From NCBI RefSeq assembly GCF_043290135.1, contig NC_134701.1, positions 5,920,001 through 5,984,000 on the forward strand: 64,000 nucleotides of DNA, in the 5' to 3' direction. This DNA comes from Rhipicephalus microplus (taxonomy: Eukaryota > Arthropoda > Arachnida > Ixodida > Ixodidae). The notes beneath the pieces are model-generated. The model ran no database searches and was not told where the DNA came from. It saw only the letters and a program-made list of their open reading frames with translations. This document shows, in pieces, positions 1 to 8,456 of the stretch (position 1 is the stretch's first letter; the number at the start of each line of letters is the position of its first letter). A program made the translations under genes and the position numbers.

Positions 1-901
1 GAGAGTGGAGCAGGACTGTCTCCGTGGCGCAATTGGCAAGCGCGATCGGCTGTTAACCGAAAGGTTGGAGGTACGAGCCCACCCGGTGGTGGTGCGGCGC
101 TTTTTTTCTTTGGGCTGATAGCTCTGGAGAAATGTTCTGACGGTGGTGAGAGTGGAGCACGACTGTCTCCGTGGCGCATTTGGCTAGCGCGATCGGCTGT
201 TAACCGAAAGGTTGGAGGTACGAGCCCTCCCGGGAGTGGTGTGTTGCTTTTTTTATTTCGGCCTGAAAGCTATGAAGATATGTTCTGATGCTGGTGAGAG
301 TGGAGCCCGACTCTCCGTGGCGCAATCGGCTAGCGCGATCGGCTGTTAACCGAAAGGTTGGAGGTACGAGCCCTCCCGGGAGTGGTGTGTAGCTTTTCTT
401 ATTTTGGGCTGATAGCTTTGAAGATATGTTCTGATGGTGGTGAGAGTGGAGCACGACTGTCTCCGTGGCGCAATTGGCTAGCGCGATCGGCTGTTAACCG
501 AAAGGTTGGAGGTACGAGCCCACCCGGTGGTGGTGCGGCGCTTTTTTTTCTTTGGGCTGATAGCTTTGAAGATATGTTCTGATGGTGGTGAGAGTGGAGC
601 ACGACTGTCTCCATGGCGCAATTGGCTATTCGATCGGCTGTTAACTGAAAGGTTTGAGGTTCGAGCCCTTCCGGGAGTGTTGTGTTGCTTTTTTTATTTT
701 GGGCTGATAGCTTTGAAGATATGTAATGATGGTGGTGAGAGTGGAGCACGACTGTCTCTGTGGCGCAATTGGCTCGCGCGATCGGCGGTTAACCGAAAGG
801 TTGGAGGTGCGAGCCCTCCCGGGAGTGGTGTGTTGCTTTTTTTATTTTGGGCTGATAGCTTTGAAAATATGTTCTGATGGTGGTGAGTGTGGAGCAGGAC
901 T

Positions 902-975
902 GTCTCCGTGGCGCAATTGGCTAGCGCGATCGGCTGTAAACCGAAAGGTTGGAGGTACGAGCCTACTCAGTGGAG
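902..975 (+). pseudogene. tRNA-like monomer with GUA anticodon
   Basis: This is a tRNA-Asn-derived unit in which the anticodon loop reads CTGTAAA, so the nominal anticodon at 936-938 is GUA (Tyr) instead of GUU. The same change recurs near 2270 and 3446, so it spread by array duplication. The B box reads GGTACGAGCC, with the nearly invariant T55 replaced by A, so efficient transcription and function as a tRNA are doubtful. The body otherwise follows the Asn type, so tyrosine charging is not expected. Confidence 0.5.
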
Positions 976-3263
976 GTGCGGCGCTTTTTTTTCTTTGGGC
1001 TGATAGCTTTGAAGATATGTTCTGATGGTGGTGAGAGTGGAGCACGACTGTCTCCGTGGCGCAATTGGCTAGCGCGATCGGCTGTTAACCGAGAGGTTGG
1101 AAGTTGGAGCCCACCCAGTGGTGGTGCGGCGATTTTTTTCCTTTTGGCTGATAGCTCTGAAGAAATGTTCTGACGGTGGTGAGAGTGGAGCACGACTGTC
1201 TCCATGGCGCAATTGGCTATGCGATCGGCTGTCAACTGAAAGGTTGGAGGTTCGAGTACTGCGGGAGTGGTGTATTGCTTTTTTTTTTCTTTGGGCTGAT
1301 AGCTTTGAAGATGTGTTCTGATGGTGGTAAGAGTGGAGCACGACTGTCTCCGTGGCGCAATTGGCTAGCGCTATCGGCTGTTAACCGAAAGGTTGGAGGT
1401 TCGGGCCCACCTGGTGGTGGTGCGGCGCTTTTTTTTCTTTGGGCTGATAGCTTTGAAGATATGTTCTGATGGTGGTGAGAGTGGAGCACGACTGTCTCCG
1501 TGGCGCAATTGGCTAGCGCGATCGGCTGTTAACCAAAAGGTTGGAGGTACGAGCCCACCCTGTGGTGGTGCGGCGCTTTTTTTTCTTTGGGCTGATAGCT
1601 TTGAAGATATGTTCTGATGGTGGTGAGAGTGGAGCAGGACTGTCTCCGTGGCGCAATCGGCTAACGCGATCGGCTGTTAACCGAAAGGTTGGAGGTACGA
1701 GCCCTCCCGGGAGTGGTGTGTTGCTTTTTTATTTTGGGCTGATAGCTTCGAAGATATGTTCTGATGGTGGTGAGAGTGTAGCACGACTGTCTCCGTGGCG
1801 CAATTTGCTAGCGCGATCGGCTGTTAACCGAAAGGTTGGAGGTACGAGCCCACCTGGTGGTGGTGCGGCGCTTTTTTTTTCTTTGGGCTGATAGCTTTGA
1901 AGATATGTTCTGATGGTGGTGAGAGTGGAGCACGACTGTCTCCATGGCGCAATTGGCTATTCGATCGGGCTGTTAACTGAAAGGTTTGAGGTTCGAGCCC
2001 TTCCGGGAGTGGTGTGTTGCTTTTTTTATTTTGGGCTTATAGCTTTGAAGATATGTAATGATGGTGGTGAGTGTGGAGCACGACTGTCTCCGTGGCGCAA
2101 TTGGCTCGCGCGATCGGCTGTTAACCGAAAGGTTGGAGGTTCGAGCCCTCCCGGGAGTGGTGTGTTGCTTTTTTTATTTTGGGCTGATAGCTTTGAAAAT
2201 ATGTTCTGATGGTGGTGAGTGTGGAGCAGGACTGTCTCCGTGGCGCAATTGGCTAGCGCGATCGGCTGTAAACCGAAAGGTTGGAGGTACGAGCCCACCC
2301 GGTGGTGGTGCGGCGCTTTTTTTCTTTGGGCTGATAGCTCTGAAGAAATGTTCTGACGGTGGTGAGAGTGGAGCACGACTGTCTCCGTGGCGCATTTGGC
2401 TAGCGCGATCGGCTGTTAACCGAAAGGTTGGAGGTACGAGCCCTCCCGGGAGTGGTGTGTTGCTTTTTTTATTTCGGCCTGAAAGCTATGAAGATATGTT
2501 CTGATGCTGGTGAGAGTGGAGCCCGACTCTCCGTGGCGCAATCTGCTAGCGCGATCGGCTGTTAACCGAAAGGTTGGAGGTACGAGCCCACCCGGTGGTG
2601 GTGCGGCGCTTTTTTTTCTTTGGGCTGATAGCTTTGAAGATATGTTCTGATGGTGGTGAGAGTGGAGCAGGACTGTCTTCGTGGCGCAATTGGCTATGCG
2701 ATCGGCAGTTAACTGAAAGGTTGGAGGTTCGAGCCCTCCCGGGAGTGGTGTGTTGCTTTTTTTTCTTTGGGCTGATAGCTTTGAAGATATGTTCTGATGG
2801 TGGTGAGAGTGGAGCAGGACTGTCTCCGTGGCGCAATTGGCTAGCGCGATCGGCTGTTAACCGAAAGGTTGGAGGTACGAGCCCACCCGGTGGTGGTGCG
2901 GCGCTTTTTTTTCTTTGGGCTAATAGCTTTGAAGATATGTTCTGATGGTGGTGAGAGTGGAGGACGACTGTCTCCATGGCGCAATTGGCTATTCGATCGG
3001 CTGTTAACTGAAAGAATTGAGGTTCGAGCCCTTCCGGGAGTGGTGCGGCGCTTTTTTTCTTTGGGCTGATAGCTCTGAAGAAATCTTCTGACGGTGGTGA
3101 GAGTGAAGCACGACTGTCTTCGTGGCGCAATTGGCTATGCGATCGGGCTGTTAACTGAAAGGTTTGAGGTTCGAGCCCTTCCGGGAGTGGTGTGTTGCTT
3201 TTTTTATTTTGGGCTGATAGCTTTGAAGATATGTAATGATGGTGGTGAGTGTGGAGCACGACT

Positions 3264-3337
3264 GTCTCCGTGGCGCAATTGGCTAGCGCGATCGGCTGTT
3301 AACCGAAAGGTTGGAGGTTCGAGCCCTCCCGGGAGTG
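3264..3337 (+). tRNA. tRNA-Asn(GUU)-like unit, among the best-preserved + copies
   Basis: This representative 74-nt unit folds as a near-standard cloverleaf. The D stem is GCGC/GCGC. The anticodon stem ATCGG/CCGAA has only its outermost pair mismatched, and the loop CTGTTAA gives anticodon GUU. The T stem GGAGG/CCTCC is perfect around TTCGAGC. The acceptor GTCTCCG pairs with CGGGAGT with one C-A mismatch and several G-U pairs, and the discriminator is G. The B box GGTTCGAGCCC is intact and a T run follows. The acceptor is weaker than in conserved animal tRNA-Asn, so it may be a functional gene, a pseudogene, or the head of a SINE-type unit. Many similar copies occur in the window; this one stands for the class. 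Confidence 0.5.
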
Positions 3338-4703
3338 GTGTGTTGCTTTTTTTATTTTGGGCTGATAGCTTTGAAAATATGTTCTGATGGTGGTGAGTGT
3401 GGAGCAGGACTGTCTCCGTGGCGCAATTGGCTAGCGCGATCGGCTGTAAACCGAAAGGTTGGAGGTACGAGCCTACTCAGTGGAGGTGCGGCGCTTTTTT
3501 TTCTTTGGGCTGATAGCTTTGAAGATATGTTCTGATGGTGGTGAGAGTGGAGCAGGACTGTCTCCGTGGCGCAATCGGCTAACGCGATCGGCTGTTAACC
3601 GAAAGGTTGGAGGTACGAGCCCTCCCGGGAGTGGTGTGTTGCTTGTTTATTTTGGGCTGATAGCTTTGAAGATATGTTCTGATGGTGGTGAGAGTAGAGC
3701 ACGACTGTCTCCGTGGCGCAATGGGCTAGCGCGATCGGCTGTTAACCGAAAGGATTGAGGTACGAGCCCACCCGGTGGTGGTGCGGCGCTTTTTTTTCTT
3801 TGGGCTGATAGCTTTGAAGATATGTTCTGATGGTGGTGAGAGTAGAGCACGACTGTCTCCATGGCGCAATGGGCTATTCAATCGGCTGTTAACTGAAAGG
3901 TTTGAGTTTCGAGCCCTTGCGCGAGTGGTGTGTTGCTTTTTTTATTTTGGGCTGATAGCTTTGAAGATATGTAATGATGGTGGTGAGAGTGGAGCACGAC
4001 TGTCTCCGTGGCGCAATTGGCTAGCGCGATCGGCTGTTAACCGAAAGGTTGGAGGTACGAGCCCACCCGGTGGTGGTGCGGCGCTTTTTTTTCTTTGGGC
4101 TAATAGCTTTGAAGATATGTTCTGATGGTGGTGAGAGTGGAGGACGACTGTCTCCATGGCGCAATTGGCTATTCGATCGGCTGTTAACTGAAAGAATTGA
4201 GGTTCGAGCCCTTCCGGGAGTGGTGCGGCGCTTTTTTTTCTTTGGGCTGATAGCTCTGAAGAAATCTTCTGACGGTGGTGAGAGTGAAGCACGACTGTCT
4301 TCGTGGCGCAATTGGCTATGCGATTGGCTGTTAACTGAAAGGTTGGAGGTTCGAGCCCTCCCGGGAGTGGTGTGTTGCTTTTTTTTCTTTGGGCTGATAG
4401 CTTTGAAGATATGTTCTGATGGTGGTGAGAGTGGAGCAGGACTGTCTCCGTGGCGCAATTGGCTAGCGCGATTGGCTGTTAACCGAAAGGTTGGAGGTAC
4501 GAGCCCTCCCGGGAGTGGTGTGTTGCTTTTTTTATTTCGGCCTGAAAGCTATGAAGATATGTTCTGATGCTGGTGAGAGTGGAGCCCGACTCTCCGTGGC
4601 GCAATCTGCTAGCGCGATCGGCTGTTAACCGAAAGGTTGGAGGTACGAGCCCACGCAGTGGTGGTGCGGCGCCTTTTTTTTCTTTGGGCTGGTAGCTTTG
4701 AAG

Positions 4704-4715
4704 ATATGTTCTGAT
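4704..4715. repeat. Target-site duplication, left copy (Penelope-like element)
   Basis: The 12 bases ATATGTTCTGAT end the left monomer and recur at 8445-8456. After the right copy the monomer resumes with GGTGGTGAGAG, exactly the continuation missing on the left. The final AT of the element leaves 10-12 bp as the range for the duplication. Confidence 0.85.
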
Positions 4716-4911
4716 TCAATAAAACTTGTAGCTGGGCGAGTTGGTTCATAATACTGGGTAAACTGGTGTGCGCACAAAAAAACAGACAAACGACAGCAGA
4801 GAAGAGACAGGGACAAGCGCAGACTTTCAACTAAATTTAATTCTTCGTCAACCTTCAATTTACAGTCGCACAGAACATAGTCAAGTGGTCACGAGGACAG
4901 AACCTAATAGT

Positions 4912-5406
4912 TTACAACAGGCCACGCAAAAAATGACGCTCACTATCAAAAAGCGAAATGGATGTATCACTAACACAGGTATTGCCTCTAGCAGAAATAT
5001 AAAACGCTTCCATCAGTTCCCGGGCTGTGGTATCAGCACTCCGACCCAAAATCCTAATCTCCGAGAAAATCGGTGAGCACGTGCAAGCTTTGCAATGCGC
5101 GGGCAAATGCGTTATCCCGTTATTTTTAAGTGACAGCTCATGTTCCCTTGCACGGTCGTTCACGCAACGCCCCGTATGACCCACGTAAAATTTCCCACAA
5201 GACAGCGGTATTTCGTAGACAACGCCCGTCGCACATTTCACATACACAAACGCGTGCTTCTTTCCGCAACCACCGGATCTCTTCTCGCCAGGGAAGATTC
5301 TGGGACAAAGTCCAGCCAACTTACGTGGGGCGGAGAACACGATCGGCACACCGTGTCTACTCGCTATCTTTTTGAGGTTGTGGGAAATGCGATGCATTTC
5401 CCACAA
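4912..5406 (-). pseudogene. Partial GIY-YIG endonuclease copy in the inverted segment
   Basis: This is an N-terminally truncated copy of the Penelope-type GIY-YIG domain, lying in the inverted terminal segment. It is open from the hinge to the normal stop TAA (read at 4914-4912) and covers the region from MHRISHN to the C-terminal FLRGLL, including YVGHTGR and the HCKACTC Cys/His cluster. It lacks the RT domain and its own start context. Its first few residues come from the hinge palindrome. It is structural pseudo-LTR sequence and is not expected to be expressed separately. Confidence 0.8.
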
Positions 5407-5407
5407 C
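5377..5407. repeat. Hinge palindrome between inverted and direct pseudo-LTR pieces
   Basis: A 14-bp perfect inverted repeat (GTTGTGGGAAATGC and its complement) is separated by GAT. It marks where the inverted segment turns into direct orientation. It is followed at 5408-5427 by CGTGGGTCATACGGGGCGTT, which recurs at 5431-5450 where the direct copy begins. The arrangement suggests template switching or snap-back synthesis during reverse transcription. Confidence 0.85.
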
Positions 5408-5425
5408 CGTGGGTCATACGGGGCG

Positions 5426-5704
5426 TTTTACGTGGGTCATACGGGGCGTTGCGTGAACGACCGTGCAAGGGAACATGAGCTGTCACTTAAAAATAACGGG
5501 ATCACGCATTTGCCCGCGCATTGCAAAGCTTGCACGTGCTCACCGATTTTCTCGGAGATTAGGATTTTGGGTCGGAGTGCTGATACCACAGCCCGGGAAC
5601 TGATGGAAGCGTTTTATATTTCTGCTAGAGGCAATACCTGTGTTAGTGATACATCCATTTCGCTTTTTGATAGTGAGCGTCATTTTTTGCGTGGCCTGTT
5701 GTAA
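5426..5704 (+). pseudogene. 5'-truncated GIY-YIG fragment in the 5' pseudo-LTR
   Basis: This open 93-codon fragment begins at the FYVGHTGR motif and runs to the normal C terminus and stop. It duplicates the last part of the endonuclease ORF at 8007-8285. The only visible coding change is Glu (GAG, 5675-5677) where the 3' copy has Asp (GAT, 8256-8258). It lacks the GIY half-motif, so it cannot be an active nuclease alone. Confidence 0.85.
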
Positions 5705-5865
5705 ACTATTAGGTTCTGTCCTCGTGACCACTTGACTATGTTCTGTGCGACTGTAAATTGAAGGTTGACGAAGAATTAAATTTAGTTGAAAGTCTGCGCT
5801 TGTCCCTGTCTCTTCTCTGCTGTCGTTTGTCTGTTTTTTTGTGCGCACACCAGTTTACCCAGTAT
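5426..5865 (+). repeat. 5' pseudo-LTR (direct copy)
   Basis: This 440-bp direct repeat matches 8007-8446 with an offset of 2581 bases. I compared the copies by eye over the whole length and saw one substitution (G5677 versus T8258). It contains the truncated GIY-YIG end plus a ~160-bp noncoding tail ending CCAGTTTACCCAGTAT. The RT start codon follows two bases later. In Penelope elements this region is thought to carry the promoter; I see no clear TATA box. Confidence 0.9.
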
Positions 5866-5866
5866 T

Positions 5867-7615
5867 ATGAACCAACTCGCCCAGCTACAAGTTTTATTGA
5901 ACCACATTTCTACTACAACGGGCCCTTTCTTCAATGTTTCGTCCGTTCCTTCGTCGTCAACCTTCAATCTCTTGGTGAGCCACATTGTCACAACTACCTG
6001 CCGTTCAAGATATCTTTCGTTCTGTTTAAGGAAAGGCCTGGTACCGGCAGAAGTTTTGGGGCTGTTCGGTTTTGCGTTACCGACGCCAGGTCATGCCAAT
6101 CGCGTGTGTCGTCTTATCCGCTCTGAACTTTGGAGGCAAACTCGGCTTCTCCAGGATTATCTGCGTGTCTTATGCTATGCTAGTGACCCGCCCTGGAAGG
6201 CAGAAGTGGAGTTGCGTTCCCTGAGGGCGTACACTGCTCGCATGGTTGAGTTTTGGTGGGCCTCCTACCTGAGTAGTGTGCTTCACGTTATCCGAAAGAA
6301 AGCCGACAAACGAAGAGGTGAGTCACCTGTTCTCGTCTTAGGAGATGATGTGGAAATCCCGGAACACGTGGAACGCATCCTCAAGAAGGGTCCTAAGTTT
6401 AGCTATGAACCAGTTGTGCCGCCTCAAGAATTGCTTGCTTTTAACAGACGTGTTGCAACCAGAGCACCTCAAGATCAGTATGTGCGTTGTTTGCTTGAGG
6501 GCGTCGACGCATTGTCAAGGACTGTGCATAAGGCAAACTGCCATCAGCGGCGGGATCCCACAGAACAGGTGGTGAAGTATTTCAGAGAAAATGATCTTTG
6601 CCTTCTTCAAGCGGATAAAGAGGGCGGTTTTGTTGTTCTAGGATCTGGTTCGTATGCTGAGAAGGCTATGAAGGCAATTTCTAAGAACTTTGTTTCTGTT
6701 AAAAGTAGTACTGTTCGTGTTAAAACTAAAGCAGTTAACATGTGCAAGGACTTTGAACTCGTTCGGTTGGCAAGAGATATTAGCACAAGCAAAGGTAATG
6801 CACTCAAAGTTTTCTTCACTGCAAAGACGCACAAGCCTGGAGTTCCTTTGCGAACGATAGTTAATGAGCAGGGTTCATGGCAGCATTCAGTTAGCCAGTT
6901 CTTGCTCAAAGAACTGAATGGGCTGAAAGTTGTGGATCCTTTCGCTACAAAGAGTTCAGAGGATGTTGTGCGGTTTCTGCAGGTCGAGAATTGTACGGAC
7001 TTTATGTTTTCTGTGGATGTAGAGGATCTATTTTATTCCGTTCCTCATGCGCAGTTGTTCGCGTCTGTTCGTGCCTGCATTGATTCGAATGGAGTCATAG
7101 CTTTTCAAAATGCTTCCGGCTTATCGGTCGAGAATTTCATGTCGTTACTAGAATTTTATCTTCGTTCTACCTTTGTTTCATTTAAAGATGGTTTTTATCT
7201 GCAGCGAGAAGGTATTTGTATTGGATCGTGCGTGGCGCCTGTTTTATGCAACATTTTCTTGGCGGATGTTGATCGGGGTTTAGTTAGCATTCTTGATAAT
7301 AGATGCGTTGTTAAAGTTTTTAGGTATGTGGACGATTTTTTAATTCTTTTAAAGAGACCCCATTTTACTTCTTTGGACAACTCTGTTGACGCTATTCTTA
7401 ATGCATTTAAACTGTGCGGTAAGGGCTTGACCTTCACCTATGAATTTCCTACTGATAATTCGTTGCAGTTTTTAGATTTACGTCTCGTTTTATATGACCA
7501 CCTATGTTGGCGTTATTGTCCCCGTGCGCAGAAGGCCCTTTTGTCCTATGATTCTGCGCATTCTAAACTAGTAAAAAAGGGGGATTGCCAAACTGTGTCT
7601 ACGGTCCGCTCTTGA
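5867..7615 (+). CDS. Penelope-type reverse transcriptase
   Basis: This 582-residue ORF encodes the RNA-dependent DNA polymerase that copies the element. The ATG at 5867 directly follows the pseudo-LTR boundary; the frame is open further upstream only from non-ATG codons. RT landmarks numbered from this Met: LQADKEGG ahead of the fingers; KTHKPG at 320-325, a Penelope hallmark; motif A FSVDVEDLFYS with Asp384; motif B GICIGSCVAP from 449; motif C YVDD at 487-490 with the catalytic Asp pair; then FLDLRL and a thumb region ending YDSAHSKLVKK. The frame shifts in an A6-G5 tract near 7573-7583 and ends at TGA 7613-7615. The expected KRGI and SC-H region continues in the next frame. This may be a single inserted G, a sequencing error or programmed frameshifting. 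No telomerase RNA-binding domain is evident. Confidence 0.92.
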   Translation: MNQLAQLQVLLNHISTTTGPFFNVSSVPSSSTFNLLVSHIVTTTCRSRYLSFCLRKGLVPAEVLGLFGFALPTPGHANRVCRLIRSELWRQTRLLQDYLRVLCYASDPPWKAEVELRSLRAYTARMVEFWWASYLSSVLHVIRKKADKRRGESPVLVLGDDVEIPEHVERILKKGPKFSYEPVVPPQELLAFNRRVATRAPQDQYVRCLLEGVDALSRTVHKANCHQRRDPTEQVVKYFRENDLCLLQADKEGGFVVLGSGSYAEKAMKAISKNFVSVKSSTVRVKTKAVNMCKDFELVRLARDISTSKGNALKVFFTAKTHKPGVPLRTIVNEQGSWQHSVSQFLLKELNGLKVVDPFATKSSEDVVRFLQVENCTDFMFSVDVEDLFYSVPHAQLFASVRACIDSNGVIAFQNASGLSVENFMSLLEFYLRSTFVSFKDGFYLQREGICIGSCVAPVLCNIFLADVDRGLVSILDNRCVVKVFRYVDDFLILLKRPHFTSLDNSVDAILNAFKLCGKGLTFTYEFPTDNSLQFLDLRLVLYDHLCWRYCPRAQKALLSYDSAHSKLVKKGDCQTVSTVRS

Positions 7616-7634
7616 GAAGTCATGCTCACATGCA

Positions 7635-8285
7635 ATGCAAGTAAGCTTTAATGATCAGGTGCGGCGTTTAATTGCCGCTGGGTATCCTTGCACGGTAGTC
7701 TCGGCAGTCGCTGAAGTGCTTCTGCGTGATGCCAAAGCAGTCCGTTCCAGCGGGAACCCTGGCCTGCGTCGCAGGTGGCTTCCGGAGGTGATGCCTTATA
7801 TGCATCGCATTTCCCACAACCCCAAAAAGATAGCGAGTAGACACGGTGTGCCGATCGTGTTCTCCGCCCCACGTAAGTTGGCTGGACTTTGTCCCAGAAT
7901 CTTCCCTGGCGAGAAGAGATCCGGTGGTTGCGGAAAGAAGCACGCGTTTGTGTATGTGAAATGTGCGACGGGCGTTGTCTACGAAATACCGCTGTCTTGT
8001 GGGAAATTTTACGTGGGTCATACGGGGCGTTGCGTGAACGACCGTGCAAGGGAACATGAGCTGTCACTTAAAAATAACGGGATCACGCATTTGCCCGCGC
8101 ATTGCAAAGCTTGCACGTGCTCACCGATTTTCTCGGAGATTAGGATTTTGGGTCGGAGTGCTGATACCACAGCCCGGGAACTGATGGAAGCGTTTTATAT
8201 TTCTGCTAGAGGCAATACCTGTGTTAGTGATACATCCATTTCGCTTTTTGATAGTGATCGTCATTTTTTGCGTGGCCTGTTGTAA
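7635..8285 (+). CDS. Penelope-type GIY-YIG endonuclease (C-terminal part, frameshifted)
   Basis: This 216-residue ORF carries the element's DNA-nicking domain, which normally forms the C terminus of the RT polyprotein. The same frame is open from 7575, and those upstream codons encode the conserved KRGI and SCSH segment that should follow the RT thumb, so it is a displaced continuation and not an independent gene. The nuclease half-motifs are VVYEI near 115-118 and YVGHTGR from 127, with the conserved Arg at 132. The expected metal-binding Glu lies in ARELMEAF (182 or 185). A Cys/His cluster HCKACTC (156-162) is typical of Penelope nucleases. The ATG at 7635 lacks a distinctive context and may not be used. 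Confidence 0.9.
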   Translation: MQVSFNDQVRRLIAAGYPCTVVSAVAEVLLRDAKAVRSSGNPGLRRRWLPEVMPYMHRISHNPKKIASRHGVPIVFSAPRKLAGLCPRIFPGEKRSGGCGKKHAFVYVKCATGVVYEIPLSCGKFYVGHTGRCVNDRAREHELSLKNNGITHLPAHCKACTCSPIFSEIRILGRSADTTARELMEAFYISARGNTCVSDTSISLFDSDRHFLRGLL

Positions 8286-8446
8286 ACTATTAGGTTCTGT
8301 CCTCGTGACCACTTGACTATGTTCTGTGCGACTGTAAATTGAAGGTTGACGAAGAATTAAATTTAGTTGAAAGTCTGCGCTTGTCCCTGTCTCTTCTCTG
8401 CTGTCGTTTGTCTGTTTTTTTGTGCGCACACCAGTTTACCCAGTAT
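8007..8446 (+). repeat. 3' pseudo-LTR and 3' end of the Penelope-like element
   Basis: This is the second copy of the 440-bp direct repeat. It contains the C-terminal endonuclease codons to 8285, then a 161-bp tail (8286-8446) with no ORF, a pyrimidine-rich stretch (GTCCCTGTCTCTTCTCTG) and a T7 run, ending CCAGTTTACCCAGTAT. Host monomer sequence resumes immediately. I looked for a hammerhead ribozyme, known in some Penelope elements, and could not support one. Confidence 0.88.
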
Positions 8447-8456
8447 ATGTTCTGAT
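8445..8456. repeat. Target-site duplication, right copy (Penelope-like element)
   Basis: ATATGTTCTGAT here is identical to 4704-4715. The first two bases could equally belong to the element end. The next tRNA-like unit starts at 8480, so the insertion point is 24-35 bp upstream of it. Confidence 0.85.

Larger units (their letters stand above)
1..4715 (+). repeat. tRNA-Asn-derived tandem array, + block 1
   Basis: This block holds about 32 head-to-tail copies (by length) of a ~148-bp monomer. Each copy reads: acceptor strand GTCTCCG, D arm GCGC-loop-GCGC, anticodon loop CTGTTAA, T arm GGAGG-loop-CCWCC, a T-rich tract, and a spacer containing GGGCTGATAGC and GATATGTTCTGATGG. Two 3' forms are interspersed. 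One ends CCACCCGGTGGTGG then GCGGCGC and T7-8; the other ends CCTCCCGGGAGTGG then TGTTGC and T7A. Variants with CTATTCGATCGG or CTATGCGATCGG in place of CTAGCGCGATCGG lose one to two D-arm bases. Local duplications of 8-9 monomers are visible, for example 726-1025 resembling 2058-2357. Short ORFs exist on both strands but follow the repeat and are not considered genes. The block stops at the Penelope-like insertion. Confidence 0.95.
4716..5407 (-). repeat. Inverted pseudo-LTR segment of the Penelope-like element
   Basis: Read on the - strand, this segment matches the 3' part of the element (counterparts of about 7800-8446) and continues without a break into the first ~33 bases of the internal region (counterparts of 5866-5898). 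It therefore represents the junction of a 3' end with the next element's 5' interior, as expected from a tandem or circular template. At least two substitutions separate it from the 3' copy: HNLKK in place of HNPKK, and a silent ATA/ATC difference. Confidence 0.85.
4716..8446 (+). mobile_element. Penelope-like retroelement (GIY-YIG type), recent insertion
   Basis: A complete-looking Penelope-like element of about 3.7 kb interrupts one monomer of the array. From left to right it has an inverted terminal segment (4716-5407), a hinge (5377-5428), a direct pseudo-LTR (5426-5865), a reverse transcriptase ORF (5867-7615), a frameshifted GIY-YIG endonuclease ORF (7635-8285), and the second pseudo-LTR copy that forms the 3' end (8007-8446). 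Mixed inverted and direct terminal copies are typical of Penelope elements. The two direct copies differ at one visible position in 440 bp, and the flanking duplication is exact, so insertion is recent. There is no poly(A) tail. Confidence 0.92.

Noticed and set aside
4768..5076. 102-codon ORF opposite the inverted endonuclease (also near 5540 and 8121)
   Set aside because: It is antisense to the GIY-YIG coding end and recurs with each pseudo-LTR copy. It has no recognisable domain.
5786..5866. Upstream extension of the RT ORF into the pseudo-LTR
   Set aside because: The extra 27 codons begin with TTG, not ATG, and lie in noncoding pseudo-LTR sequence repeated at the 3' end. The ATG at 5867 is the better start.
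8286..8446. Hammerhead ribozyme in the pseudo-LTR tail
   Set aside because: TTGACGA followed later by GAAA loosely resembles the core, but the required CTGANGA is not met, stem II is weak and no convincing cleavage-site pairing was found.
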